NCBI RefSeq assembly: GCF_012273895.1
Contig: NC_052110.1
Coordinates: forward strand, 4,526,001 to 4,590,000
From: Zerene cesonia
Lineage: Eukaryota > Arthropoda > Insecta > Lepidoptera > Pieridae
Length of the DNA: 64,000 bases
Reading direction: 5' to 3'
Shown here: positions 13,462 through 26,095 of the stretch, piece after piece
Layout of the letters: every line of letters begins with the position of its first letter
Numbering within the stretch: the stretch's first letter is position 1
The notes under the pieces: model-generated
Database searches by the model: none
Told to the model about the DNA's origin: nothing
What the model saw: only the letters and a program-made list of their open reading frames with translations
Translations under genes and position numbers: made by a program

Positions 13462-13880
13462 CATAAATGTTATGTGGGTGAAGTTGCGAGTTGTATCGAA
13501 ATTCGCGTAACATCGGCCCATTCTCCTCCTGAATTACCAGTTTAAGCCATTGTATAATTCATCACTTTATTTTTTGTTTTTTAATTCTTAGTAAAACTTG
13601 TCCCGAGCACTGTTTATATTTATTTGTTGATCCGAAACGAGGTTATGCAATTTGTCCCAACATCTGGTGTCCACTTTGATTTCACTTTGTTTATAACTTA
13701 AAAAGTATTCGTAAACTGCTAGAAACACGAAAGTATTAAAAACATGAACCGTAACAGGTAAGTATACACCAATAAACGGGTGGCTTGCTGGAAGGACGAA
13801 AAAAAACAATAAAACTAACGTCTCGCGTCTCGCAAGCCGTACCGAAACACACTCCACGATCTACGCAACTGTGTGCGTGA
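13462..13880 (-). other. Probable non-coding first exon of the semaphorin gene (right border approximate)
   Basis: On the minus strand a strong donor, TTTATG then GTAAGTAAAA, ends an exon at 13,462. It lies upstream of a locally GC-rich stretch, 13,850-13,925, that looks like a promoter, and about 9.3 kb upstream of the leader acceptor at 4121. The exact transcription start cannot be seen. An 89-codon open frame inside it (13,857-13,588) has no recognisable domain and could be an upstream ORF or chance. The link to the semaphorin rests on orientation, the need for an upstream leader exon and splice-site quality only. Confidence 0.45.
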
Positions 13881-13930
13881 ATGAATACGCGGTGTGCCGC
13901 CCCGTGCTCGCAGTATAGCGCACACTCTTC
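13850..13930 (-). promoter_or_regulatory. Candidate promoter region, GC-rich island in AT-rich surroundings
   Basis: A short run with many CG dinucleotides (acgcgg, gccgccccg, gcgcac) stands out from flanking AT-rich DNA and lies just upstream of the predicted first exon. No TATA box or clear initiator was identified. The assignment is inference. Confidence 0.3.
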
Positions 13931-14876
13931 ACTAAACAGATAATGTTGCTAGTATCAGATATTGATATTTCCCTAAAATATTTCAACATTTATGTTATTA
14001 TTAACATGTGTATAGTTCAATGTATCTTGTAATTGAAATACATAATAAATACACGTATAGTATTACACTTTCATTACACTGTAAAAATTATTGTAATAAA
14101 TTGTATTATTTTATTTAAGTATGTATATTTGAAACCATATTATTTGTTAATAGAGTTATTGAATCTATTTTTTAATCAAATAGAAACGTACCATGTGTAT
14201 TTAATAATAGTTATGCATATTTTTTTAAATATTAATTTACTTCAGGTAGTAAAGGCTCTGAAGAATCTTTATATTGGGAAAATATCTTAAACGGGCAACA
14301 TTTGTCTTCAATGTCATTCCCCGCCAAGCCAAACCAAACTCAAAAGCGAAGATACACACACACATTCAAGCGCGTGCTTGACTTGCCGCCCGCGCACCGA
14401 CGTCCTTGCGGCCACCGACCGCTAAGCTCACCTTTACTACCGTTTACTTTATCAAAACGATAAGAGGAAAAGAAAGTTATTATATTATTACATCTAGCAC
14501 GACCAAAGCACAATACGTAACTATCAAGGAAATAGTGTGGTGGGGTCACGTTCATATAATTTTATTTAAAAAATAGTTATAAGTTTTAAATGTAGTTTTA
14601 TATTGGTTTATAGACCCAGGATACAAATATGAATGTTGTGGTATAAAATAACACAAAATAGGTCACTACACAAGGTTTCATGAAGAGTTATCAAGGGTCA
14701 TGTTTTTATATTATCGTAACTTTGATAAAGTTATAAAAATTGGGAGACATTTTAGTAGCGACGTTTTGACATTTGCTTAGTAACATGATCACGTACCAAT
14801 AATTGTACCCAGCGAGAAACGGAGTTTTCGAAAGAACGGAATCTTCGGCATAATTTTTACTCGTACATTTACTCTA

Positions 14877-15112
14877 TCCTACTATCCCATCCCACTAATA
14901 TTATCCCATCCCATCGCAATAATATTATAAATGCGAAAGTTTGTAAGGATGTGTGTATGTTTGTTACTCTTTCACGCAAATCTACTCAACCGATTGCAAT
15001 GAAATTTGGTATGTAGGTAGTTGGACAACTGGAATAACACATTGGCAACCTTTTATCCCGTTATTACTACGGGATAGAGACTTACGCGGGTGAAACCGCG
15101 GAGCGCAGCTAG
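14877..15112 (+). mobile_element. Helitron-like element with a reiterated 5' terminus
   Basis: Begins A/TCCTACTATCCCATCCC, repeats the ACTAATATTATCCCATCCC type of start, then enters the usual ATAATATTATAAATGCGAAA body, and ends GCAGCTAG/T with the hairpin ACGCGGGTGAAACCGCGG. Confidence 0.75.
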
Positions 15113-15232
15113 TAATATTATAAAGAGGAAAGTTTAGTACGTTTGTAACGTTTGCACGCAAAAACTGCTTTACGGATTTAAAACACTCTTTCACCATTGA
15201 AAAGCTGGCACTTAACTGAGTGACATAGGCAT
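15113..15232 (+). mobile_element. Partial Helitron-like copy, AGAGGAAA subfamily, abutting the previous element
   Basis: Directly follows the CTAG end of the preceding element: TAATATTATAAAGAGGAAAG, then ACGTTTGCACGCAAAAACTG and CTGAGTGACATAGGCAT. It lacks the 3' hairpin. It matches the subfamily at 7278-7434. Confidence 0.55.
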
Positions 15233-15568
15233 AGTACGTAATCATTTTAGCATTTTAATCTCTACATTATATGATTTTTAGTTGCAATGTTTATTTCTCA
15301 ATCCAGTTATAACAGAAACCTCGCGCTCGGTAATTCTAAATCAAACTCGACAAGCTTTTTGTTCACCATCTCATAAGGCCAAACTCATGCTGCGTTCACA
15401 CTAAAGAACGCACTTAGAGCTATGCCTACGTACTTATATACTTCAAGGAATCAAAGCCCCACGAAGGTCTAAAGCGTACCTGATGAATACCAACTTTGTT
15501 AGCTATATATTCATCACAAATTTGCTAAAAATGCGAATTTTGCCTTATTCATAATAAGAAAATATGTA

Positions 15569-15789
15569 TCCTACTAATATTATAAACGCGATAGTTTGCA
15601 AGTATGGCGGAATGAATGTAGGTATGTAAGTGTGGATGTTTGTTATTCTTTCACGGAAAAACTACTAAACTGATTGCAATTAAAGTACGTGGATAGCTGG
15701 ACATCTGAAATAACATGTAGGCAACATATTTCATCCCGATTTTCCTACGGGATACAGACATACGCGGGAAATCCTCCGGGCACAGCTAG
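15569..15789 (+). mobile_element. Helitron-like non-autonomous element
   Basis: Starts A/TCCTACTAATATTATAAACG and ends CAGCTAG/T. The 3' hairpin is decayed (GCGGGAAATCCTCC). The internal blocks match the family. Confidence 0.75.
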
Positions 15790-18700
15790 TTATTATATAA
15801 AACAACAAATAGTTCATATATGAACGAGTTATTTCAATCTGACCTAGCACTTGCATAATAATATACATATAAATATTAAATACACATTTAAAATGCGCAC
15901 CTCTATCTAGAAATAACTCCAATGTATCAATAATAGTTCTCATTGATATTTACAATAAATTATGATGATTTTATTCAGTATTCATTGCGTTATTTAAACG
16001 CCATCATGCCTTCTCGCAAGTTTAATAAAAAAGATAAAAAATCAATATACAAACACTTTGGGATCAAGATTATTTTTAGACCCATGTGTATATATGTAAT
16101 CGATAATGTCACACAGGTGTAAATAATTTGCATTGCTAGTTATTGTAAGTAGGTATATTTTTGTATTTTTAGAGTTCCGCATTCTTACTTTATAATACTT
16201 TAAAATAATATGATTATGTCCTTCTATGGATATGGTTTTAATAGCCGGTGGTAATGATAAGGTGAAATCTTGAATCTGTAAAAGAATTGACATAATGAGT
16301 TTAATAATTCGCAATGTAAACACGAAATGCGAACAAATTTAAAATGACAACGAATTATGCAGTTGATAGCAACTGATTATGTATGGTATGCATTAGAAGT
16401 ATATTATCTATGAATAATCGTACATCGTAATAGACTACAGTTTTTATTTTAAACTCTTGAGGAATGTTAATTAAGTTTTTATACCTAGACTTACTACCTA
16501 AAATTTGGAATGAAAAAATACGTAATAGGATGCATGTACCATCTACAATATGTTTTTACTGGCTTTTAACGACGACATCCGGCTTATTTAGGTTTCGGAG
16601 GTTTTTTGTCTTCATTTAATTTCATGCTCAGTATTACTTCCATTCGTAAAATGTTTGTTTTTCAGTAGTTTCTAAAAAAACATGGTACCTAAATGTAAGT
16701 AACAGGTGTTCCTAACCTTTTTTAGCTTTTAATTGTTGCGATGTAACCTTTACTAAGGAAAGCAGTATACACCTGACGTCATTAGACTAGAGATAAAAAA
16801 TAAATTCTGAACCATATTTCTGTCACAGCACCTTTCAGTTCTTATAATAGAATTGGTATGCATGTATAATTGAACCTATAAAACGGAAATTTATCTAGGT
16901 TAGACAAAAATAACATGCTTTTAACGTTGTTTAACGTTGTCCCTTGTAAATTATATAAAAAAAAACAGTTTACACTCTATGTAGGAAATAGAACAAAATA
17001 AAATTGTACATACAACATACAATTGATTACGAATTTTAGAACTAATAATTATAAAATAAACTAATAATTATATATAAATAATTTTAGAACTAAATAATCT
17101 GTACCTAAATCACAGTCTACTAAATAGCTAACGTTACCTAAATGTAATCCTAACTAACTAATGAGAGATGTGACTTATCTAAAATAGTTGTATGTTTAAA
17201 ATAAAGGTACAAAATGCAAACTACCTATTTCGTATGTTGCGTATTTATTTTAACCTTTATATATATTTTTTCATTTTCTGATTTTTTTTTAATACAAACT
17301 GCATATGGAACACACAGTTTTTTTATATAGCAATACTTTTAAACATTTCCATTCTCAATTCCTATGCAAAACACTTTCTGATCAAGAGTAGTATTTTTCT
17401 ATGAGTCAAACTTTTTCTGATAATAGTATTACTACTTATTACTGTTATTTTATAATGAGTGATAACTACATGTATATAGTATAGCCAATAACACCAGATC
17501 AATATCCAACGGTGAAAGAATTTTGAAAGCGGTCCAGTACTTCTTGAGATTGGCACGTTCACAAACAAACAAACTCTTCATTATTGTTAAAGAAGAATAG
17601 ATAACAGTAGTGACCTGAGAGGCAAATGGTACAACTCATCGATGATTCGAACGAATATCATATTCGGAATATGATATAATCGTAGTACTTTACTGGCAGT
17701 TATTTCATACCGACGGTAGTGACGTTGCTCAGGATAGTTCTCTGAATTTTAATTAAATAAAACTTCTTAATTAACATGTTCAAACAACCAGTTTCCCTGT
17801 ATCGATGTGAACGGTGTCAATGTACACCAATATGGAATTTTTAATTTATCAAGTCCGATTCGATTCAAGTAATAAAAATTGTTCAAAATTTAACACTTTC
17901 AAAAATTACGAAATTGGATATGATGCGACGACTTATCTTTTACTTTCTTTACTGGTTTCCTTATCTCACTTGTCACATTATCAGTAAATCTCTCTGATAT
18001 CTATGACGACAGCTAAGGATTATGAAGATAACACACACGTACAATCCTGTGTTTTTTCAAACAAATTCTCTTATAACCCGCGCCATTAAAGAATAGTATT
18101 ATAAATCGCGGTCGACGTCTAGGTAATGCTTATTTAATGACACGGGTTATACAATATTATTAGGTTTTATTACATCACGGCTGACCTTCAGTATGATGGG
18201 ATCGTGGTGCATGTTCATGTTTTACTTTTACATAAACATTGCTTTAAAATAAATATTGCTTTAATAATATCTTCACCGTGGTAGTTTAATTATAATGTCA
18301 TATTAATCACGTAAAACATCGCAGTAAAATATCTATAACCTGGTATCACTTGTTGACTGTACCACTTCTTGAAATACGTACATTTTTTATATTTTGATCC
18401 GTCACAATTTTCAACCGACGTTCCCAAAAACGAAGATTCTCAATTCGCCTGATTCATTATTATTATTTTATTTTGCTTATGTTCCTCCATAACTTCGTGG
18501 GTTTTCAACTGATTGACGTGAACTTAGCACAAAATTGTTGTCATTTGGTCCCATTTTAGAATTTGGAATGATTGCCAGTGGCCTAATTATTTCTTTTTAA
18601 AAAGCAAATCTTGCACAAGTTCAATCATCGATTACACCTACCATAGATAAATTTTGAAATATCAGGGCACAGATAACATAATAGGTACTATACAAGTAAG

Positions 18701-21700
18701 GGGAATAAATGTTGGGGGAACAAAAAAAAACATACCTGTCTATCACACCAACCTATCGACCTGTCTATCGATAGTTTATTACTAGTGCAGCATTGAGATT
18801 ACAATACTGTACAATATATTAAACCCTGACTCCCAAGTCAAATTTATATGTGACAAGGTAAACAATAACTTATTTGCTCACATTCTTATGACATTCACAT
18901 ACATGAGCCTACTGGCTTTACATCAAAATTATAATTAACACATACCGAGTCAAACAATATAATAAAGTATGAATTTAGAAAACTGAAAACCATACGTATA
19001 TATTATTAAAACATTAGGATACAAAAGAGTTATATAATTATTTTCACAAAAGACGTGCTCCATATATAACTAAAGAATACCATATCAAATAGATGCAGAT
19101 GTGATAGACGAATGGAATTAAATGATAAATAAATAAATACAATAAGGAGGTTTTTACCTTTAAACTATACATTTATAGGTACAATAACAGATATCTTTGG
19201 AAAATTGTCTCCTTGGTCACAAATTGATCAGAGACTATAATATTATTTTAACATGATTTATTCATTATTATATACATTTGAACATTAGTTTACGTCATAT
19301 TGCTAAAAAAATGATTGTTCAGTAAGGGTATCTCCTAAATAATGAAAATTCCAACCCAAAATAAAAATTTATTTACGTTTCCAAGTTTTTTACGAGTGCA
19401 CCGTTAAGACTTAGGCCAACTATGCGACATGCGCTTTCTACGAATACATAACTTGATTGATTATTCTATTTATGTTTCGTAGAATCCCAGTATATACTGA
19501 GATAACCTAAGAATTTCACCAACGAGGTCAGCAAGCCATGTAGTGTCTTGCTAACAATCTGTATTTACAGCCGTATGACTTTAATAACAAGGTCCTGGGA
19601 ACAGGGTATTGTATCTAGCGACCTGAACAAGGGTACCCACTTTAGGGCTCTTATGAATGATCTTATTTTAATTAAAGTGATGTAGATAGAAGATTTATTA
19701 TAGGGATGCATATATAGGGATGCAACAACAATTATCCTTACTCATCTGTCTATATATACTGGTTGTGACGCTAAAAATGGTGGCAGAACTTATTGGTGAA
19801 TTGAAAATAAATCTCGAGTTCAGGACGATTTGTTTATATTACATAAGTTTAATATATGTAAGTACATAGTATGGAAAAATGTAGAAACCTAAAGATAATA
19901 ATATATAATCTGCTGTCTAATCAAATTTCATTAATCCTAAGAAGTAAATCAATACAGAAACAGAAATTCATCCTGTGGCAACAGACACTATAACTTGAAT
20001 TTAAGTGTGGATAAAAAAATTTAATTCCATGGTTAATATAAATCAATACTTTAGTAGAAATAAGTCGTAAGCATCATACCAGATTTCAATGACGTCTCAA
20101 TTCTTATAAGAATCATAGATCGTTGATAGACCATTAAATACTCGTGTAGCATCGACCTAAAAGAAAGCTCGCTGATCTCTAGCCCGTGACAGCTCCGCCA
20201 ACAAACCATATTCTATAAGTCTAACGGAACCTAGGCTGTCACTTAACGCCCGATACAGTTCGCAGACGCAGACATGCCTTGTATGCCAGTCTATAACCAG
20301 AATCTACAGTACTAATTGTCGCTTATTATATAGAGAATGTTAGCTGAAACAATGAGCATCGCAATAGATATCGATTAAGTTTTATTATAAAAGTTACAAG
20401 ATATAAATCTCTTCAATGGCAAAACGTACTTATTCAACTTACTTATAAAACAAATAAATGTAGGCTACATAATAGAACTAAAAGTATCAATGAGGGGATT
20501 ATGTATTTTTATATAATCATATATCGTTTAATTTAATCGGTTCTTCCCCCAATTGAAAAACTTGCTTATTGTTTAAAAATAGTACAAACAACCCAGCATA
20601 TCTCGTTTTGCAGATTTACCAGGAAATTCATCAGTTTCTGAACTACAACTGTAAAATCAAATCAAAGCATAAAAAAATTCCATTACAATCAAACGGATCC
20701 TCGTGATCATAGGATAATAGGATAGATAAAAGCATTCCTACAACGCAATAGCGTAATAATCATGGGTATGTTTTCGTGTCGATTTTTTCTACAGTAATTG
20801 GATTGGAACTTAACTAAATAATCAGATTATACGTGGTTATGTTATTAAATGTGGTTACACGCGTCAGAACGATGGCTTATTGGTAACATTATACCTTTGT
20901 TTTTTAAGACCTTGAGCGTACAAAGATCAGTTCCTTCCAACAAGATTTTGGGACATACGTATTAAATAGAACAAAAAGTTTTGTAAAATATACCTTCGAC
21001 GGTACAGTAACTTAATCTTGAGGCACAGTATAAACGAGTTTTTTTTTGTTTTTTTTTATGATGAGGGCTATAAGCTTATAAGATAATAAATTGTCATAGA
21101 TTATAATTAAGAAAATGTTTTTGTGTTTAGAATATTATAATAAAAATGTATTTGATGTTGATAAATTACTACTTAACTTGATATTTCTCATAAACATAAC
21201 CAGCTATGTATTGTGTGTTAATATTATAGCACAGATAAAATAATACTATACTAGTAACCATAGTTACCTACCTACGGCTCGTAAACAAGTTTTAAAATAG
21301 TAATTAATATCTACAAAATAAATATGTACTGAAAATAGAATATCTTCAAATTGTTGGGTTTTAAACCACATATATTTAACAAGTTATATTAAACAAGGGT
21401 ACTCTATATATGCCTAGATTCACGTTGTAATAAGAACAATGGTGTGTAATTATAAAAAAATTGTTACTGTTCTTTTAAATACTTCAGTCGGTAAATTCAA
21501 TTAGCGCGGTAAATATAATAAAGCATGTATTGTTATTTGAGCCCATTATAAAAGTACTCATACATCTACCCTCTGCACGTGACACAGTGTACCCGCATTC
21601 TCCATTTTAAAAATGATGAGGATATTATAATATCTACATAAACACATCAACGACCTTGCCATTGACGTTTTGAAAAGAAACTTATATATTTTGGAAGTAT

Positions 21701-24023
21701 GTGTTGTGGTATATTGATTACATTTTTTTCAATATTTCGATCTTCTGTCTATACAGGTTCCATGACGCCTTAAAGCACTAATTCCAGTGTGGGAAAAAGA
21801 TAGAGCTGTATAGATCGTCTAGCGCCATCACTTTCCACCCTGAATTTAGTACTACCACAGATAACATAATATTATACTAGTAGTACTACTGTCATGGACA
21901 TAGTAGACATAGCATGACATGATATCTAATGGTAGAGGTCCTACACATAGTACGACAAGTCTGTGCTGGACGGGTCATCTGCTAACCATAAATTATATAT
22001 TGATCTCAACAAAAATGAAGCCTCATTGGAAATATTTCGATATTTATCATTTTTTTTTAATATAACGTAAAATCCAAGTACATTTATGCGTTGTGATATT
22101 CGAAATTTATTAATACTGTTAATCCTGATTTCTTTTCGTCGCCAACTGTCCAACGAAATGAAATCCATTTTTTCTATTCCACTTTGCTTTAAGTTGCCTT
22201 CGAATAATCAACATAACGAGGACCAAACTATCGTTGGATCCATATTAGTACCGCTATATACGTATTCCAGATAAGTAAATATGCTTATTGTATTATTATC
22301 ACCCTACAAACCAGCTCTATAGCAGTACTAGGAAGCAAATGCAACAACAAATGATGATCTCACTCGCTTAAATTTGTGTCTTATCGTCGTTTGACGCATT
22401 TTACGCTTTCTAACCTAACATTACGTGTATTTGTATGGAACTTAAATATTATAAGCTTAACCTTCAAAGTGGAAAGGCTGTGTACTTAATAGAATTTAAT
22501 ACGACTAAAGATATCTAGAAATATCTGCGGCTTCGCGTATTAGTTTCTCGAGCAATTATATCCAGCGGATCAAATTTGATACCATTCGAGATTTAAGGAA
22601 TATTTCATTGACTTGGTATTGTTGAAATCTTATATCCTTTTAGTATTTAAAAATGCACAGTAATCTTGTGAAAAATAAATAGTCATTAAAAAGGTAAACT
22701 TTTCTTCGTTTAATCTTCCTCTTCTTCCTGACTAATTATACATGCGAAAGTTTGTTTGTTTGTCTTTCCTTCACATCGCACATTGTGTTTGGAGATAGTA
22801 AGGTCAGAGAGTGACATAGGCTACTTTTAACCGCAGTTAAAAATATAGTTCAGTCGTAAAACGAAAAACATAAAATACCTGCGCTTGTCGCCAATTTATT
22901 TATTTATAGTAATATGTTCAGATATAATATATGAAGAGGGCCATATAACACTAACAAATGACATCTAATTAAACACAATATACTACTCTCATAATCATAA
23001 ATATAATATTTTACTAGAAACAAACCACGAAACAACAAATAGAATATGGAATAAAGCCTTGATGTTAATACCAAAAGGTCAGAGAATCGTAGAATGTCAG
23101 GAAAATCGATTTTATAACCTTATATTCATTTAAATGTTGTGTTCTAGGTGCTATTGTGCATATCTTATTTAAGATCGCTGTTTAATGAACGTTGTAATAA
23201 CCATATAGATATAAGCACGATCATACGTGATAATTTACCATATCAATTGCACTCGTGCACTTCATATTGTAAAATAATACAAATATAAATACAAAATTAT
23301 AGTTAAAAAAGCCGTAATATTATTTTTCATACCTGGAACTTTCACTATTTCAATGCAAAAACCAATAGCTTTTAACTAACCGATCAGTACCAAATAGAAT
23401 AATAAAGAAATATAATTTTCAAAAATAAATTGTAACTTGCATCGGTATTAATTCAGCAACAAAAAATTCATATAAAACGGATGTAAATATAATGCAATAA
23501 ACCACAATATTGCCATACATACATGCTAAATACAACCTGAGTGGCCGAAATTAAGGTCAAATTTGCCTTCAATTTAAATTTTACCACTTCATTTTTATTG
23601 CCGAAGAAGCAATGGCTGTTAATGATTTCAAATAACTCTATTGTTGGGTTTCCATTAAGAAACTGTTCTTTGTTAAATCGTTCATTAAACAAAATTTGTT
23701 TTTCAAAATTAAAATTGTTTATAAGAAGTATGGAAACTTTAAATACATAAAATAAAAAACGTTATTCAACGCTGTATACTCGTCTCTCAATATTATATGA
23801 TAGCCCTAAAAAGTGTTCTTTAACGCAAACCATTAATCATGGATATGATATTAAATACACGATGCAGTGGACAACCCACTCAATACGGTAAGCCGCGACT
23901 TTCTACCAAATCGGCAATCATAGCTTGACCTGCGGTAAATGTCGGTACTAACATGACAGCTTACAACTGGCTAACGAAGTGGAATCACTAGCGACATATC
24001 GAAAGTTCTAGTTATGTTGGACA

Positions 24024-24140
24024 ATGAAGCGTTTCTCCTTACTTCTGTTTGCCGCGGGCGCATTCTCGTGGGTGTTGCAAAGATTCGCTTTTCTTTGTAC
24101 TCAAGGTGTTAACATCTTTATAGATTATAATATAAATTGA
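24024..24140 (+). other. Short ORF with a signal-peptide-like N-terminus, unassigned
   Basis: An ATG at 24,024 opens 38 codons beginning MKRFSLLLFAAGAFSWVLQR and ending at TGA 24,138-24,140. The basic start and hydrophobic core look like a secretion signal, and local GC is higher than around it. There is no downstream exon in phase that I can defend and no family match. It may be a small secreted peptide, an orphan first exon, or chance. Confidence 0.15.
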
Positions 24141-25664
24141 ATTGTCAATTATATCTTACTTTTTCTTCTTTCTATTTGATTACCTAATAGATTTAACGAG
24201 GTACTGTTACGTATCTACCAAGTGAAAAATTTTATGTAATTTTAAATACTTTTATTCCTTAGTTACCATAATCAATAACAATAAATTGAATGTAGATATG
24301 TATTGGCATAGGTAATTATCCGGATATTTTTAGGCATTTGCTTTGGCATGCGCATTCGAAAAAATTACACTAATATTTTGCACATTTATGAAAATCGGAA
24401 AAAATAAGATTAAATTGAGTAATTAAATAAAAATCTTTTTATATGTTACGATTCTTACTTATTACATAATATAAAAGGATTTCAACCTCGTAATCAATAA
24501 GCTTACCTTATTTTATCGCTTGACATTATTTGTTTACTAAAAAAGTTATCCCGTGGCTACTGTGATTGCTAAAACGATGATGAAATTGTTTCAAAAATTA
24601 TCGAGATTACCACCTGCAAACTGACATACATACTTAATTTTCTTCTCCATTTATAAGTAACTAGTTACTACCAATTACCTATATAATGACTGATTTTATT
24701 ATATTTATGAGTTACACACATTAGTGTTTCCCGCCAAGCTTTTAAGTTTATATTAGTAAAGAGAGTAAAACACAAAATACAATAATTTTCAAATATACGG
24801 GCCATCTGTTAAAAATGTGTATTTCCATAATATTAAGCTAAATGTAGATATAGCAAGAAAATCCGACAGGACAGCAACAAATTCATTGTTTGGAGACAAT
24901 TTGAAGCAGTCCAAAGATAGCTTAAGTCCGCAACGATATTAAAATTTTTAGTACTTTTCACTGCGAAGGCTGATATTAAGCCTTCAGTTTCAAAAATTGC
25001 ATAGAGTTTACTCGTTCGGTTCTTTATTACCGGAAATGGTAAAATAGTAAGAGTTTTGGTTTTTTAAAATTTAGATGATAAATTGAATTATTTCTCAGCA
25101 ATTAGTAACAATACCAAGTACTAATAGGGCTTGTAAAACATTGCGCAACAGACCAAAAGTAAATATTTCTTTATCAATTTTCTCGTGAATGTGCATTTAA
25201 TTGGAACCGGGAAGTGGTGGTAATGCCACAGGTAATGCTTTCAGTTGTGATTGCCTCAATGCCCTCACTAATATCCTGGTCGATGTTTAATAATTGTCTT
25301 TACATTAAAACGTGTGCCATTAAGGCAAATTAAGTAATCGAGCCCGCAATTAAGTTTCGAACTTGTTTACTTAACTCTTCGAGAATTGTGTATTCGTTTT
25401 AATCATTTTTTGTGTACATAATATATATTTAAGTAGATCTGTTATTGAGTGTACATTTATATTGATATATTAAATGGTTTTTTATTTAAAAATTCGAAAA
25501 ATGTTGCGTAATAGTGCTTACTACGAGTGAATGTTAAGACTGTCTTTTTTTAATTTTCGTATAAGTTGACTGCAAATCCCATATTTTATTTCTTACTCTT
25601 CTTAGTCGAGATAAATTATCAATCCATCGGAGTTTTTACGACAATGTGAAATGTTAACAACGTT

Positions 25665-26095
25665 TTTTATTTCAATAGAGAAGCGCTTGACCACGATCTT
25701 GCCGGATGGTTAGTATTTTGTGTGTGTGAGCGTGCTTGAACGCTTCGGCACAAATTGGGCTAGCTCGCACCGGGGAATGCACCACGCCCCCACACAAGAT
25801 CGGCGTTAAATAATGATAGCATGCTCTCTGATACTATTTCGTAAGGTGAGTGGGGAAGCCGGCCGGAAGCCTGAATAGCCGATTCCTTTTCCTCACCCTT
25901 CCCAGTCCATTACTTATTCTCTCCTTCAATTTCTTTCCTTATCCTTATCAATTTTTTTCTTTCCTTGAAGCGAGAATCGCATTTGCAGCAACCGTCATTC
26001 TGCAAATATTCATGGGTGGTGGTGATCGCTTACGTCAGGAGAACCACCAGCTAAGTTGTCAACTACGACATAAACAAAGCTAAGACGTGGTCTGA
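25665..26095 (+). mobile_element. SINE-like lepidopteran retroelement
   Basis: Contains, in order, GCTTGACCACGATCTTGCC, CGCACCGGGGAATGCACCAC, GTAAGGTGAGTGGGGAAGCC, a C/T-rich block (CCTCACCCTTCCCAGTCCAT), AATCGCATTTGCAGCAACC and ATGGGTGGTGGTGATCGCTT. This order is characteristic of an abundant moth/butterfly retroelement, recognised from general knowledge. The A tail is poorly preserved. Confidence 0.6.

Noticed and set aside
13588..13857. Minus-strand 89-codon ORF in the proposed semaphorin leader exon
   Set aside because: No recognisable domain. It could be an upstream ORF but cannot be supported as a gene.
14033..14290. Plus-strand 85-codon ORF rich in I, L, Y and N
   Set aside because: Composition is what AT-rich noncoding DNA gives by chance; there is no good start context and no family.
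25850..26083. Plus-strand 77-codon ORF (MGKPAGSLNSRFLFL...)
   Set aside because: It lies wholly inside the SINE-like element and is not a gene.
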